7,269 nucleotides of DNA from an uncultured Sulfitobacter sp. (GCA_937923365.1 CALAIJ010000269.1:1-7269), one strand, 5' to 3'; positions 1-5,877 are shown, counted from the stretch's first letter. Numbers and translations are program-made. Notes: generated by a model not told the origin, from the sequence alone.

Positions 1-1
1 C

Positions 2-421
2 TCATGATGTGCTCTTTTTCAAAGGCACACCGTAAAGCTCCAGCCTGTGGCCGCGTAACTCATAGCCCAGTTTGGCGGCGATGCGTTCTTGCAGCGCCTC
101 GATTTCCGCATCCACAAATTCGATCACTTCACCAGAGTTCATGTCGATCAGGTGGTCGTGGTGATCGCGCTCTGCGTCTTCGTAGCGGGCGCGGCCATCG
201 CCGAATTCCAGCTTGTCGAGAATGCCCGCTTCCTCGAACAGTTTCACCGTGCGGTAGACCGTTGCAATCGACACGGAGGCGTCAATGGCACTGGCGCGCG
301 CAAAGAGTTCCTCCACGTCCGGATGGTCCGCGCTGTCCTCGATGACTTGGGCAATGATCCGGCGCTGGCCGGTCATGCGCATGCCGCGCGCTTCGCAGCG
401 TTTGATGATGGATTTGGTCAT
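2..421 (-). CDS. Fur-family metalloregulator, Fur/Mur type
   Basis: A 139-residue Fur-superfamily repressor, full family length. It is expected to bind DNA as a metal-loaded dimer and control iron or manganese uptake genes. The N-terminal winged helix covers about residues 1-82, with the recognition segment SIATVYRTVKLFEEAG at 51-66. The C-terminal dimerisation domain begins with HHDH at 87-90. Both usual metal sites are complete: H87, D89, E108, H125 and H33, E81, H90, E101. The structural-zinc cysteines found in enterobacterial Fur are absent, with Asp93 and Ser96 in their place; this is usual for alphaproteobacterial Fur/Mur proteins, several of which sense manganese. The ATG at 421-419 has a GGGGGA ribosome site (434-429) seven bases upstream. 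It is transcribed divergently from the helicase gene. Family certain; iron versus manganese specificity cannot be read from the sequence, so no symbol is given. Confidence 0.95.
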   Translation of the reverse strand: MTKSIIKRCEARGMRMTGQRRIIAQVIEDSADHPDVEELFARASAIDASVSIATVYRTVKLFEEAGILDKLEFGDGRARYEDAERDHHDHLIDMNSGEVIEFVDAEIEALQERIAAKLGYELRGHRLELYGVPLKKSTS

Positions 422-778
422 AGGGTTGTCCCCCGCAGCAGTCGGCGTGACCTTGTTCTTAGCTGCTATTGCAGCCCTCTGCTACAGGGTTTTCTGCACT
501 GCGGCTGTTGACTTATGGGCGCGCGGGGGCCATGTGCCCTTCAGGTGATGCCTTCTGCCGCGTGAGCAGGTCCGGTCCTGCATTCGAGGGACGGAGATAA
601 GAAAAGGCCACCCATTGATCCCAAAATCACGCGTGGGGCCAAACGCGATGCATGCGCCCCAAGGCAATCCGCCGGGGGTGATGTTTGCATCCCGTGACCC
701 ATGCGCGGACGATCCTGTCCGGCGCAAGCATTTGCGTAAGTCTGGCCCATGGCCATGCCTGCGCCAGAAAGAGAAGAT
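422..778. other. Divergent intergenic region / possible long helicase leader
   Basis: These 357 bases separate the Fur-like gene from the helicase gene, and I see no convincing coding sequence in them. They hold several small dyads: GCTGC-TATT-GCAGC at 462-475, about 40 bases upstream of the Fur-like start; TGGGG at 634-638 with CCCCA at 657-661, which also pairs CGC (644-646) with GCG (654-656); a bulged GG-GATG/CATC-CC stem at 677-693; and CGCAA-GCAT-TTGCG at 723-736. A TTGACT at 508-513 is a possible plus-strand -35 box, but no good -10 lies at the right distance. If the helicase promoter is near it, the mRNA leader would be over 200 bases and could fold, which is a common arrangement in DEAD-box helicase genes. 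This is inference. Confidence 0.4.
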
Positions 779-2092
779 ATGAGCGATTTCGACATGATGA
801 ACCTGCCAGCACAGCTGATCAAACGGCTGGCGGAGATGGGCATCAAAGACCCCACCCCCATTCAAAAGCAGGCCATCCCTCACGGGTTGAACGGCCGCGA
901 TGTGATGGGCCTTGCCCAGACCGGCACGGGCAAGACGGCTGCTTTTGGTGTGCCCCTTGTCGCCCAGATGCTGGAGATGGAAGGCCGTCCCAGCCCCAAA
1001 TCCGTCCGTGGTCTGGTGCTGGCACCCACACGCGAGCTGGCCAACCAGATCATGGAAAACCTGCGCGGCTTTTGCGAGGGCACGCCCCTCAAGGCGCAGA
1101 TGGTCGTCGGCGGGATGAACATCAATCCGCAGATCAAGCGCCTGCAACAGGGCACCGACCTGCTGGTTGCCACGCCGGGTCGTTTGCTGGACCTGCTGGA
1201 CCGCCGTGCCGTGCGCCTGGATGAAACCACGTTTCTGGTGCTGGATGAGGCCGACCAGATGCTTGACATGGGGTTCATCCACGATCTGCGCAAAATCTCG
1301 TCGCTGATCCCCAAGGACCGGCAGACCATGCTGTTTTCAGCCACCATGCCCAAGCTGATGAGCGAGATTGCAGGCAGCTATCTCAATTCGCCCATTCGCA
1401 TCGAAGTCTCGCCCCCCGGCAAAGCGGCGGACAAGGTCACTCAAGAGGTGCACTTTATCGCCAAGGCAGAGAAGACCAACCTGCTGATCGAGCACCTCAG
1501 CAAGCACGTAGGCGAACGCGCACTGGTCTTTGGTCGCACCAAACATGGCTGTGAAAAGCTGATGAAGGTGCTGGTCAAAGCAGGTTTTGACGCGGCTTCC
1601 ATCCATGGCAACAAAAGCCAGGGCCAGCGGGACCGCGCCATTGACGGCTTCAAATCCGGTGCCATCACGGTGTTGGTTGCAACGGACGTGGCCGCACGTG
1701 GCCTTGATATTCCCGACGTCAAGTTCGTCTACAATTACGAGCTGCCCAATGTGCCGGACAATTATGTGCACCGGATTGGCCGCACGGCCCGCGCGGGCAA
1801 GGACGGCGCGGCCATTGCCTTTTGCGCGCCCGATGAGATGGGCGAGCTGAAAGACATCCAGAAGACCATGAAGATCGCCATTCCCGTGGCATCGGGCCGT
1901 CCGTGGGAAAGCCACGAGATTCCCGACAAACCCAAGCAAGGTGGCGGGCGTGGCCGTGGGGGCGGCGGTGGCCGCTCTGGTGGCGGTGGCCGTCCGCAAG
2001 GCGGCGGGGGCGGTAAACCCGGCGGTGGGCGTAAACGCAGGCGTGGCGGCGGCGGTGGCGGCAAGCCGGGCGGCGGTGTCCGCGCCGCATAA
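779..2092 (+). CDS. DEAD-box ATP-dependent RNA helicase, RhlE-like
   Basis: A 437-residue DEAD-box RNA helicase that unwinds short RNA duplexes using ATP; relatives act in RNA decay, ribosome assembly and cold growth. All motifs are present in order: Q motif (F4 to Q29, with PTPIQ at 25-29), Walker A AQTGTGKT (46-53), Ia PTRELA (83-88), GG (111-112), TPGR (132-135), DEAD (156-159), SAT (187-189), motif IV ALVFGRT (248-254), V ATDVAARGLD (301-310) and VI HRIGRTARAG (331-340). Residues 388-437 form a Gly/Arg/Lys-rich disordered tail, typical of RNA-binding extensions in RhlE-like proteins. I chose the ATG at 779 because AGAGAAG (770-776) lies just upstream and MSDF is a normal start for the family. 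An in-frame ATG at 749 would add ten residues with no conserved content. The exact subgroup (RhlE, SrmB or DeaD) is less certain than the family. Confidence 0.95.
   Translation: MSDFDMMNLPAQLIKRLAEMGIKDPTPIQKQAIPHGLNGRDVMGLAQTGTGKTAAFGVPLVAQMLEMEGRPSPKSVRGLVLAPTRELANQIMENLRGFCEGTPLKAQMVVGGMNINPQIKRLQQGTDLLVATPGRLLDLLDRRAVRLDETTFLVLDEADQMLDMGFIHDLRKISSLIPKDRQTMLFSATMPKLMSEIAGSYLNSPIRIEVSPPGKAADKVTQEVHFIAKAEKTNLLIEHLSKHVGERALVFGRTKHGCEKLMKVLVKAGFDAASIHGNKSQGQRDRAIDGFKSGAITVLVATDVAARGLDIPDVKFVYNYELPNVPDNYVHRIGRTARAGKDGAAIAFCAPDEMGELKDIQKTMKIAIPVASGRPWESHEIPDKPKQGGGRGRGGGGGRSGGGGRPQGGGGGKPGGGRKRRRGGGGGGKPGGGVRAA
1940..2077 (+). repeat. Low-complexity GGC/GGT/GGG tract encoding the Gly/Arg tail
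   Basis: This is the DNA behind helicase residues 388-433. It is almost entirely glycine codons (GGC, GGT, GGG) broken by Arg, Lys, Ser, Pro and Gln. Short units recur, for example GGCGGTGGCCG twice within about 20 bases. Such tracts can expand or contract in length, and the G-rich plus strand could form G-quadruplex-like folds. It is part of the gene and not a separate element. Confidence 0.7.
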
Positions 2093-2104
2093 CGCAGGCG
2101 GGCC

Positions 2105-2128
2105 GGTGGGCAAGATGCCCACCTTACA
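2105..2128 (-). repeat. REP-like hairpin, copy 1
   Basis: GGTGGGC (2105-2111) and GCCCACC (2117-2123) form a perfect 7-bp stem with a 5-base loop. Read on the minus strand it becomes TGTAA followed by GGTGGGC, loop, GCCCACC: a GTAA tetranucleotide directly 5' of a GC hairpin. That is the layout of repetitive extragenic palindromes handled by REP-associated (Y1) transposases. The block GCCCACCTTACA (2117-2128) is repeated exactly in inverted orientation at 2284-2295. Naming it a REP is inference from architecture; copy number is unknown from one window. Confidence 0.55.
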
Positions 2129-2165
2129 GGGGTCCATTATCGCGCAAGGGGTCTTTCGAAGCGCC

Positions 2166-2246
2166 TGTAGGATTTGAGTTTATTGGAAGGGTGAAGGGGA
2201 AAGACTGTTCTCCCTTTTCACCCTTCCGACTAAACTCAATCCGACA
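2166..2246. repeat. Long imperfect palindrome
   Basis: The arms pair from outside inwards: TGT/ACA, GGATT/AATCC, GAGTTTA (2176-2182)/TAAACTC (2231-2237), then an uninterrupted 11-bp core GGAAGGGTGAA (2185-2195)/TTCACCCTTCC (2217-2227). The apex holds G-rich and C-rich segments with G-T wobbles. Mismatches and bulges are few, so a strong RNA hairpin or DNA cruciform is possible. No T-tract follows on either strand, so it is not a standard intrinsic terminator. The AT-richer sequence differs from the flanking GC-rich coding DNA. Confidence 0.7.
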
Positions 2247-2248
2247 AA

Positions 2249-2279
2249 TGCCCCGATCGCGAACGTCCGCGTTGGGGCA
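2249..2279. repeat. Two-step hairpin TGCCCC/GGGGCA
   Basis: TGCCCC (2249-2254) pairs with GGGGCA (2274-2279). After a small internal loop, CGCG (2258-2261) pairs with CGCG (2268-2271) around the loop AACGTC. It lies three bases after the long palindrome and five bases before the second REP-like unit, so it probably belongs to the same composite element. Confidence 0.5.
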
Positions 2280-2283
2280 CTGA

Positions 2284-2307
2284 TGTAAGGTGGGCCTCCG
2301 GACCACC
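2284..2307 (+). repeat. REP-like hairpin, copy 2 (inverted)
   Basis: TGTAAGGTGGGC (2284-2295) is the exact reverse complement of 2117-2128 in copy 1. The hairpin here is imperfect: GGTGG (2289-2293) pairs with CCACC (2303-2307), a G-A mismatch follows, then two more GC pairs close a tiny loop. The GTAA again lies directly 5' of the stem, now on the plus strand, so the two units face each other. Confidence 0.5.
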
Positions 2308-2332
2308 CGGCGCGGCGGGACGCAATCTCTCG

Positions 2333-2353
2333 GGCCGGGGGCAACCCCCGGCC
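2333..2353 (-). terminator. GC-rich hairpin, candidate terminator of the DUF533 gene
   Basis: GGCCGGGGG and CCCCCGGCC form a perfect 9-bp stem with a CAA loop. The hairpin begins 18 bases past the stop codon of the minus-strand DUF533 gene, which is a normal terminator position. No run of T follows on the minus strand, so it would be a weak or non-canonical terminator, or a 3'-end protecting stem. Confidence 0.5.
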
Positions 2354-2371
2354 TCAACCGTGCGTGCTCTC

Positions 2372-3259
2372 TCAGGTATAGAGGCTGGGCATGCCCATTT
2401 CGGCATGAATATTGTTCACCTCCGCAGGCTGCATCCCGTAGGCTTGGGCCAGCTTGTGCAGATATTGCGCTTCGTCCTGCGTATCAAGATCAATGCCCAG
2501 CAGGGACATCGCATAGACCTGCGGGGCCATGCCTTGAGGCGTCTGGCGCACCAAAGCGTCCACATCCACAGGGGCGGCCATCTGCTGCTTTACAAAGGCA
2601 GCTTCAGCGGCATCCACATCGCCCAACTGGTCCAGCAGTTTCTGGCGCTCGCCATCGTCGAACTGACCATCGGATTTCGCCGCCTGGATCATGGCAGCCA
2701 GCATCAGACCTGCCGCCGCTTCCTGATCGCGGGAGGGTTCAATCTCCGGCTCTGGCGTCTGGCCGAACTGGGAGTTGAGCACTTCGCCAAAGCTGGCGTT
2801 CTCGCGTTCTGGCCTGCGGTTGAGGGTCTCGTCGGTGCCTGACAAAAGGCCCCCGGCGCCCGCTGCACCTGTTGCTGCGGCCAGACCGCCCAACAGGCCA
2901 CCCAGCCCGCCGCTGCTATTGCCAGCAGAGCCAGCACCGCCGCTTTGCCCGCCGCCCAGCTGCTCGAGCAGGCCACCCAGCCCGCCAGAGCCAAGCCCGC
3001 CACCCGCCGCACCGCCACCAAGCATTCCGCCCAGCATGTCCTGCAAGCTGCCGCCTGCCTGCGGGCTATGTGCACCGCCGTGAGGTTGCGCGCTGCCTGC
3101 GCTGTTGGTCAGGCCGCCCAGAATGCCGCCCAGACCGCCCGCACCCGCCGTGCTGCTGCTGGCACCGCCGCCGCCCGCGCTGCGCTTCATCATGGAGCTG
3201 GCGCCTTTGGCAACAGCCACGCCGATGGCCACTTTGGCCAGTGTTTTCATCAAAGACAT
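2372..3259 (-). CDS. DUF533 (YebE-type, TerB-like) protein with Gly-rich linker
   Basis: A 295-residue protein of the DUF533/YebE family, whose C-terminal domain resembles the TerB tellurite-resistance fold; the biochemical role is not established. Residues 1-25 are a hydrophobic/amphipathic segment (KTLAKVAIGVAVAKGA) that may contact the membrane. Residues 29-138 are a glycine/serine/alanine-rich linker with repeated GGLGGLL-type blocks. From about residue 175 comes the helical domain, with the recognisable stretch AAMIQAAKSDGQFDDGERQK (188-207), VYAMSLLGID (248-257) and AQYLHKLAQAYGM (264-276). I chose the ATG at 3259-3257 because AAGGGGG (3273-3267) lies seven bases upstream. An upstream ATG at 3283 would add MNTQGGND and has a poorer site. 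It converges on the helicase gene and diverges from the permease gene. No symbol is given because orthology to yebE is by domain only. Confidence 0.88.
   Translation of the reverse strand: MSLMKTLAKVAIGVAVAKGASSMMKRSAGGGGASSSTAGAGGLGGILGGLTNSAGSAQPHGGAHSPQAGGSLQDMLGGMLGGGAAGGGLGSGGLGGLLEQLGGGQSGGAGSAGNSSGGLGGLLGGLAAATGAAGAGGLLSGTDETLNRRPERENASFGEVLNSQFGQTPEPEIEPSRDQEAAAGLMLAAMIQAAKSDGQFDDGERQKLLDQLGDVDAAEAAFVKQQMAAPVDVDALVRQTPQGMAPQVYAMSLLGIDLDTQDEAQYLHKLAQAYGMQPAEVNNIHAEMGMPSLYT
2846..3175 (-). repeat. Gly-rich low-complexity coding tract in the DUF533 gene
   Basis: This DNA encodes residues 29-138 of the DUF533 protein, built from recurring GGLGGLL/GGILGGL/MLGGG units separated by Ser, Ala and Gln. 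Its repetition produces long meaningless open frames on the opposite strand. It is likely a flexible or weakly self-associating linker. Confidence 0.6.
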
Positions 3260-3332
3260 GTCGTTTCCCCCTTGGGTATTCATTTCGCTGGGCCATACCT
3301 TGGCATGTTTTGCCGCCGCTGACAGGGGAAAT

Positions 3333-3369
3333 AATGCGCAACCTGTGTCAGAGCGGGCTTTTGCGCATT
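3333..3369. promoter_or_regulatory. 9-bp inverted repeat and TTGACA box in divergent promoter region
   Basis: AATGCGCAA (3333-3341) and TTGCGCATT (3361-3369) are perfect reverse complements separated by 19 bases, lying between the divergent DUF533 and permease genes. Each half contains the palindromic TGCGCA, with centres 28 bases apart. The right half overlaps TTGACA (3368-3373), an exact -35 consensus for plus-strand transcription. The sequence 17 bases later (ACTTCT, 3391-3396) is a poor -10. The repeat could be a two-site operator or a leader hairpin; no specific regulator can be named. Confidence 0.35.
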
Positions 3370-3402
3370 GACATCCCAGGCGCTGCCCGCACTTCTGGAG
3401 GG

Positions 3403-4290
3403 ATGGAGCGCAAAAGCAATATTGATCTGTTCGGTGCGTCGGCGCTGATCCTTTTTGCCCTGCATCTTGCGTTCAACCAGGTGGTCATCAAAGTTACGGC
3501 GGGTGGGTTTTCGCCTGTTTTTTCTGCCGGTCTGCGCTCTGCCGGAGCGGTGCTGGTGTTGTTGATCTGGATCTGGGCGCGGGGTCAGAAGTGGGACATG
3601 CCGCGGCGCGCATGGTTCGGTGGCATCCTCTCAGGGGTCATCTTTGCTGCCGAATTCACCTGCATTTTCACCGCTCTCGACATTACAACGGTCAGCCGGG
3701 CGTCGGTCATTTTCTATTCCATGCCTGTCTGGATGGCGATTGCCGCGCATCTGCTGTTTCCCGGAGAGCAACTGACCAAACGCAAGGTTGTCGGGCTGGT
3801 CATGGCGATGAGCGGCGTGGCGCTGGCCTTGCTGGACCGCAGCGGCGGGCACGTGAGCTGGACAGGGGATCTGCTGGCGCTGGCCTCGGCCATCGGGTGG
3901 ATGGCGATTGTGCTGTGCATCCGTTTGACGCCGTTGAACGAGGTGCCGCCTGCACAGCAATTGCTGTTTCAGGTCGCCGTCTCGGCCCCCATTTTGCTGG
4001 TCATCGCACCCCTCTTTGGGCCGTTGATCCGCGACATTGCCCCCATTCATCTGGCAGGATTGCTGTTCCAGGTCGTTGCTGTCGCCTCGCTGGGGTTTCT
4101 GGTGTGGTTCTGGTTGCTCAAGATTTACCCCGCGTCCTCCGTTGCATCGTTCAGTTTTCTCACGCCGGTGTTCGCGGTGTTGCTGGGCTGGTTGCTTTTG
4201 TCAGAAGAGGTCGCCGCGTCGGTCTGGGGCGCATTGCTGTTGGTGTCGGGCGGGATTTATCTGATCAACCGCAAGCCGCATCGGCCCTAG
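3403..4290 (+). CDS. EamA/DMT-superfamily permease
   Basis: A 295-residue inner-membrane transporter of the drug/metabolite transporter superfamily, typically an exporter of metabolites or amino acids by cation exchange; the substrate is unknown. About ten hydrophobic helices are visible (roughly 8-30, 38-58, 71-90, 98-118, 126-144, 153-173, 186-205, 214-236, 245-266, 270-288). They form two tandem EamA repeats, about 11-144 and 155-288. Family hallmarks include the RSAGAVLVL segment (45-53), SVIFYSMPVW (101-110) and ASSVASFSFLTPVFAVLLGW (244-263). The start is uncertain. ATG 3403 gives the usual family length, but its GGAGGG (3397-3402) touches the start codon. ATG 3334 has AGGGG (3324-3328) at good spacing, but adds 23 non-membrane residues and lies inside the inverted repeat. 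I prefer 3403. It converges on the SelO gene. Confidence 0.9.
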   Translation: MERKSNIDLFGASALILFALHLAFNQVVIKVTAGGFSPVFSAGLRSAGAVLVLLIWIWARGQKWDMPRRAWFGGILSGVIFAAEFTCIFTALDITTVSRASVIFYSMPVWMAIAAHLLFPGEQLTKRKVVGLVMAMSGVALALLDRSGGHVSWTGDLLALASAIGWMAIVLCIRLTPLNEVPPAQQLLFQVAVSAPILLVIAPLFGPLIRDIAPIHLAGLLFQVVAVASLGFLVWFWLLKIYPASSVASFSFLTPVFAVLLGWLLLSEEVAASVWGALLLVSGGIYLINRKPHRP

Positions 4291-4297
4291 CGGGCCT

Positions 4298-4313
4298 CTT
4301 CGCATCGACGAAG
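4298..4313. terminator. Small hairpin after the permease gene
   Basis: CTTCG (4298-4302) pairs with CGAAG (4309-4313) around CATCGA, eight bases beyond the permease stop codon. Only five base pairs and no T-tract, so it is a weak terminator candidate. Confidence 0.25.
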
Positions 4314-4333
4314 GATAGGAGGGCTTTAGGGCT

Positions 4334-4354
4334 CACCCACCCAGAGGGCGGGTG
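4334..4354. terminator. Hairpin between convergent permease and SelO genes
   Basis: CACCC-A-CCC and GGG-C-GGGTG form an eight-pair stem with one A-C mismatch and an AGA loop. It sits five bases beyond the SelO stop codon and 43 bases beyond the permease stop, so it could act for both converging transcripts. There is no T-run on either side, so rho-independent activity is uncertain. Confidence 0.4.
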
Positions 4355-4359
4355 CGGGA

Positions 4360-5769
4360 TCAGGTGCCGCAGAAGGTTGCCGGAACGATCTCGGTCTCGG
4401 TTGGCGGGCGTTGAAGGTCACCGTCGGTGATTTCAAACGGCGTTGCCAGCGCCTGTGTCAGGCGGGCGAAGGGGGCCATGTCGCCTGCCACGGCAGCCTC
4501 GATCATCGCTTCAATTCGGTGGTTGCGCGGAATGATCGCGGGGTTTGCTGCGGCCATGGTTGCGTTCGGGTCAGGTTCTGACGCAAGGCGCGCGGTCCAG
4601 GGGGCGGCCCAGGCATCAAAGGCTGCGCGGTCGGTAAACTGGTCGCGGGCGGCAGGTGTGCCCAAAGACCGGAAGGTATTGGTGAAATCCGCACCCGTGT
4701 CCTGCATCAGGGTCAGCAGGCTCTGGATCAGGTCCAGATCGCCTTCTTGTGGCGTGCGGATGCCGATCTTGGCCGCGAAGCGTTGCAACCATGCGGTCTC
4801 TAGCAAGGCTGGCATCGCGTGGACGATTTCTGTCGCTTCTTCAATGGCGGCGTCCTTGTCGTCCATCTGCTGGATCAGCGCTGTGGCCAGTTGGGCCACA
4901 TTCCAGACCGCGATATTGGGTTGGTTGCCATAGGCATAGCGCCCTTGCTGGTCGATGGAGGAGAACACGCGCCCCTGATGGAACCCGTCCATAAAGGCGC
5001 AGGGGCCATAGTCAATCGTCTCGCCCGAGATGGCGCAATTGTCGGTGTTCATCACGCCGTGGATAAAGCCCACAGACATCCATTGCGCCACCAGGTCGGC
5101 CTGTGCGGCAGCAACTGCACGCAGCAGGTCCATCGGGCCATTGGCGTCAGGATAATGGCGCTGGATCGCGTAGGCCGTCAGGGTCTTGAGATGGTCCACC
5201 TCGCCGCGATGGGCAAAGACCTGAAATGTGCCCACGCGCAGATGGCTGGAGGCCACGCGGGTCAGGACAGCCCCCGGCAATGCGCCTTGTTCGCGCCAGA
5301 TATCCTCGCCCGTGGTGACGGCGGCAAGGGCGCGGGTGGTGGGGATGCCAAGGGCGTGCATCGCCTCGGACACCACGTATTCGCGCAAGACCGGACCCAG
5401 CCACGCGCGCCCGTCGCCCATGCGCGAGTAGGGGGTGGGCCCCGACCCCTTGAGCTGGATGTCACGGCGTTTGCCGTCCCGCCCCAGCGTTTCGCCCAAC
5501 AATATGGCACGGCCATCACCCAGTTGCGGGTTCCAGTTGCCGAACTGGTGGCCGGCGTAAAGCTGGGCAAGGGGGGCGGCACCCTGGGGCAGCACGTTGC
5601 CTGCGAAGATGTCCGCGTATTGGTCTGCGGGGAGGGCGTCAAATCCGATTTCGCGGGCCAGATCCGCGTTGAAAGCCAGCAGGTCAGGCGCTTTGACAGG
5701 CGTCGGGTTCAGACGCGTAAAGAAGGCATCCGGCAGGGCTGCATAGCTGTTGTCAAAGGGGATATGCAT
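4360..5769 (-). CDS. selO: Protein adenylyltransferase SelO (YdiU/UPF0061 family)
   Basis: A 469-residue pseudokinase-fold enzyme that transfers AMP from ATP to Ser, Thr or Tyr of proteins; in E. coli it is linked to redox homeostasis. The length matches the family (E. coli about 478). Visible motifs: [20 protein letters not shown] (71-90), [20 protein letters not shown] (103-122) with nucleotide-binding Lys107, [20 protein letters not shown] (128-147), [18 protein letters not shown] (169-186), catalytic HGVMNTDN (237-244, Asp243) and metal-binding DYGP (253-256). The protein ends C-G-T, with Cys467 at the third-last place, the position of selenocysteine in animal SELENOO. I chose ATG 5769 (MHIPFDNSY, a typical family start). 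An in-frame ATG at 5793 adds eight residues, lacks a ribosome site and falls inside the upstream palindrome. It follows the GNAT gene by 108 bp on the same strand and probably has its own promoter. Confidence 0.96.
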   Translation of the reverse strand: MHIPFDNSYAALPDAFFTRLNPTPVKAPDLLAFNADLAREIGFDALPADQYADIFAGNVLPQGAAPLAQLYAGHQFGNWNPQLGDGRAILLGETLGRDGKRRDIQLKGSGPTPYSRMGDGRAWLGPVLREYVVSEAMHALGIPTTRALAAVTTGEDIWREQGALPGAVLTRVASSHLRVGTFQVFAHRGEVDHLKTLTAYAIQRHYPDANGPMDLLRAVAAAQADLVAQWMSVGFIHGVMNTDNCAISGETIDYGPCAFMDGFHQGRVFSSIDQQGRYAYGNQPNIAVWNVAQLATALIQQMDDKDAAIEEATEIVHAMPALLETAWLQRFAAKIGIRTPQEGDLDLIQSLLTLMQDTGADFTNTFRSLGTPAARDQFTDRAAFDAWAAPWTARLASEPDPNATMAAANPAIIPRNHRIEAMIEAAVAGDMAPFARLTQALATPFEITDGDLQRPPTETEIVPATFCGT

Positions 5770-5791
5770 CGGAGAAGACCTATCAATTAAC

Positions 5792-5814
5792 ATACATCAT
5801 ATATGATATATCAT
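5792..5814. promoter_or_regulatory. AT-rich overlapping palindromes upstream of selO
   Basis: Two perfect 12-bp palindromes overlap: ATCATATATGAT (5796-5807) and ATGATATATCAT (5803-5814). The first extends to a 20-bp near-perfect palindrome at 5792-5811 with a single mismatched pair. They lie 23-45 bases before the selO start in an otherwise GC-rich genome, where a repressor or promoter would be expected. The layout suggests two adjacent dimer sites for one regulator; which family is unknown. Confidence 0.5.
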
Positions 5815-5877
5815 CGTGCGTTTTAGGGCGTTGGTCAGGGGGTTAGACCTTTCGCGTGGCCGGGGTTCAGGCGCGGA

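Larger units (their letters stand above)
2105..2307. mobile_element. Nested-palindrome element (BIME/MITE-like), no coding capacity
   Basis: About 200 bases between the convergent helicase and DUF533 genes. The outer parts are two oppositely oriented REP-like hairpins sharing the perfect 12-bp inverted repeat GCCCACCTTACA/TGTAAGGTGGGC. Between them sit a long imperfect palindrome (2166-2246) and a further hairpin (2249-2279). Both halves also carry TCGCG-NNN-GGGG at roughly mirrored places (TCGCG at 2137-2141 on the plus strand and within 2251-2261 on the minus strand), so the whole stretch looks loosely symmetric. No open reading frame of interest is present, and I could not identify a clear target-site duplication. 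It fits a bacterial interspersed mosaic element or a small non-autonomous mobile element. It could instead be a structured RNA or a compound terminator. Mobility is inferred. Confidence 0.45.

Noticed and set aside
508..536. TTGACT with downstream CATGTG as a sigma-70 promoter
   Set aside because: The -10 matches the consensus at only two positions, so I mention it only as a possibility and not as a feature.
749..778. Ten-residue N-terminal extension of the helicase
   Set aside because: The internal ATG at 779 has a good ribosome site and the normal family start; the extension has no conserved content.
482..1282. 266-codon minus-strand open frame
   Set aside because: It lies antisense to the helicase, including its conserved motifs, has no recognisable domain and is a typical GC-rich shadow frame.
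1337..2137. 266-codon minus-strand open frame
   Set aside because: Antisense to the helicase C-terminal half; composition reflects the reverse of Gly codons.
2872..3402. Upstream extension of the permease frame
   Set aside because: It reads antisense through the DUF533 gene and shows Arg/Ala/Cys-rich shadow composition; the membrane protein begins near 3403.
4360..4371. Possible selenocysteine at the SelO C-terminus
   Set aside because: The codon is for Cys (C-G-T end), not an in-frame TGA before the stop; the true stop is at 4360-4362.
5434..5453. GTAGGGGGTGGG-type stretch resembling the REP unit
   Set aside because: It encodes the conserved [10 protein letters not shown] motif of SelO, so the resemblance is coincidental.
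4819..5790. 323-codon plus-strand open frame
   Set aside because: Antisense to selO, whose catalytic motifs are intact; no family resemblance.
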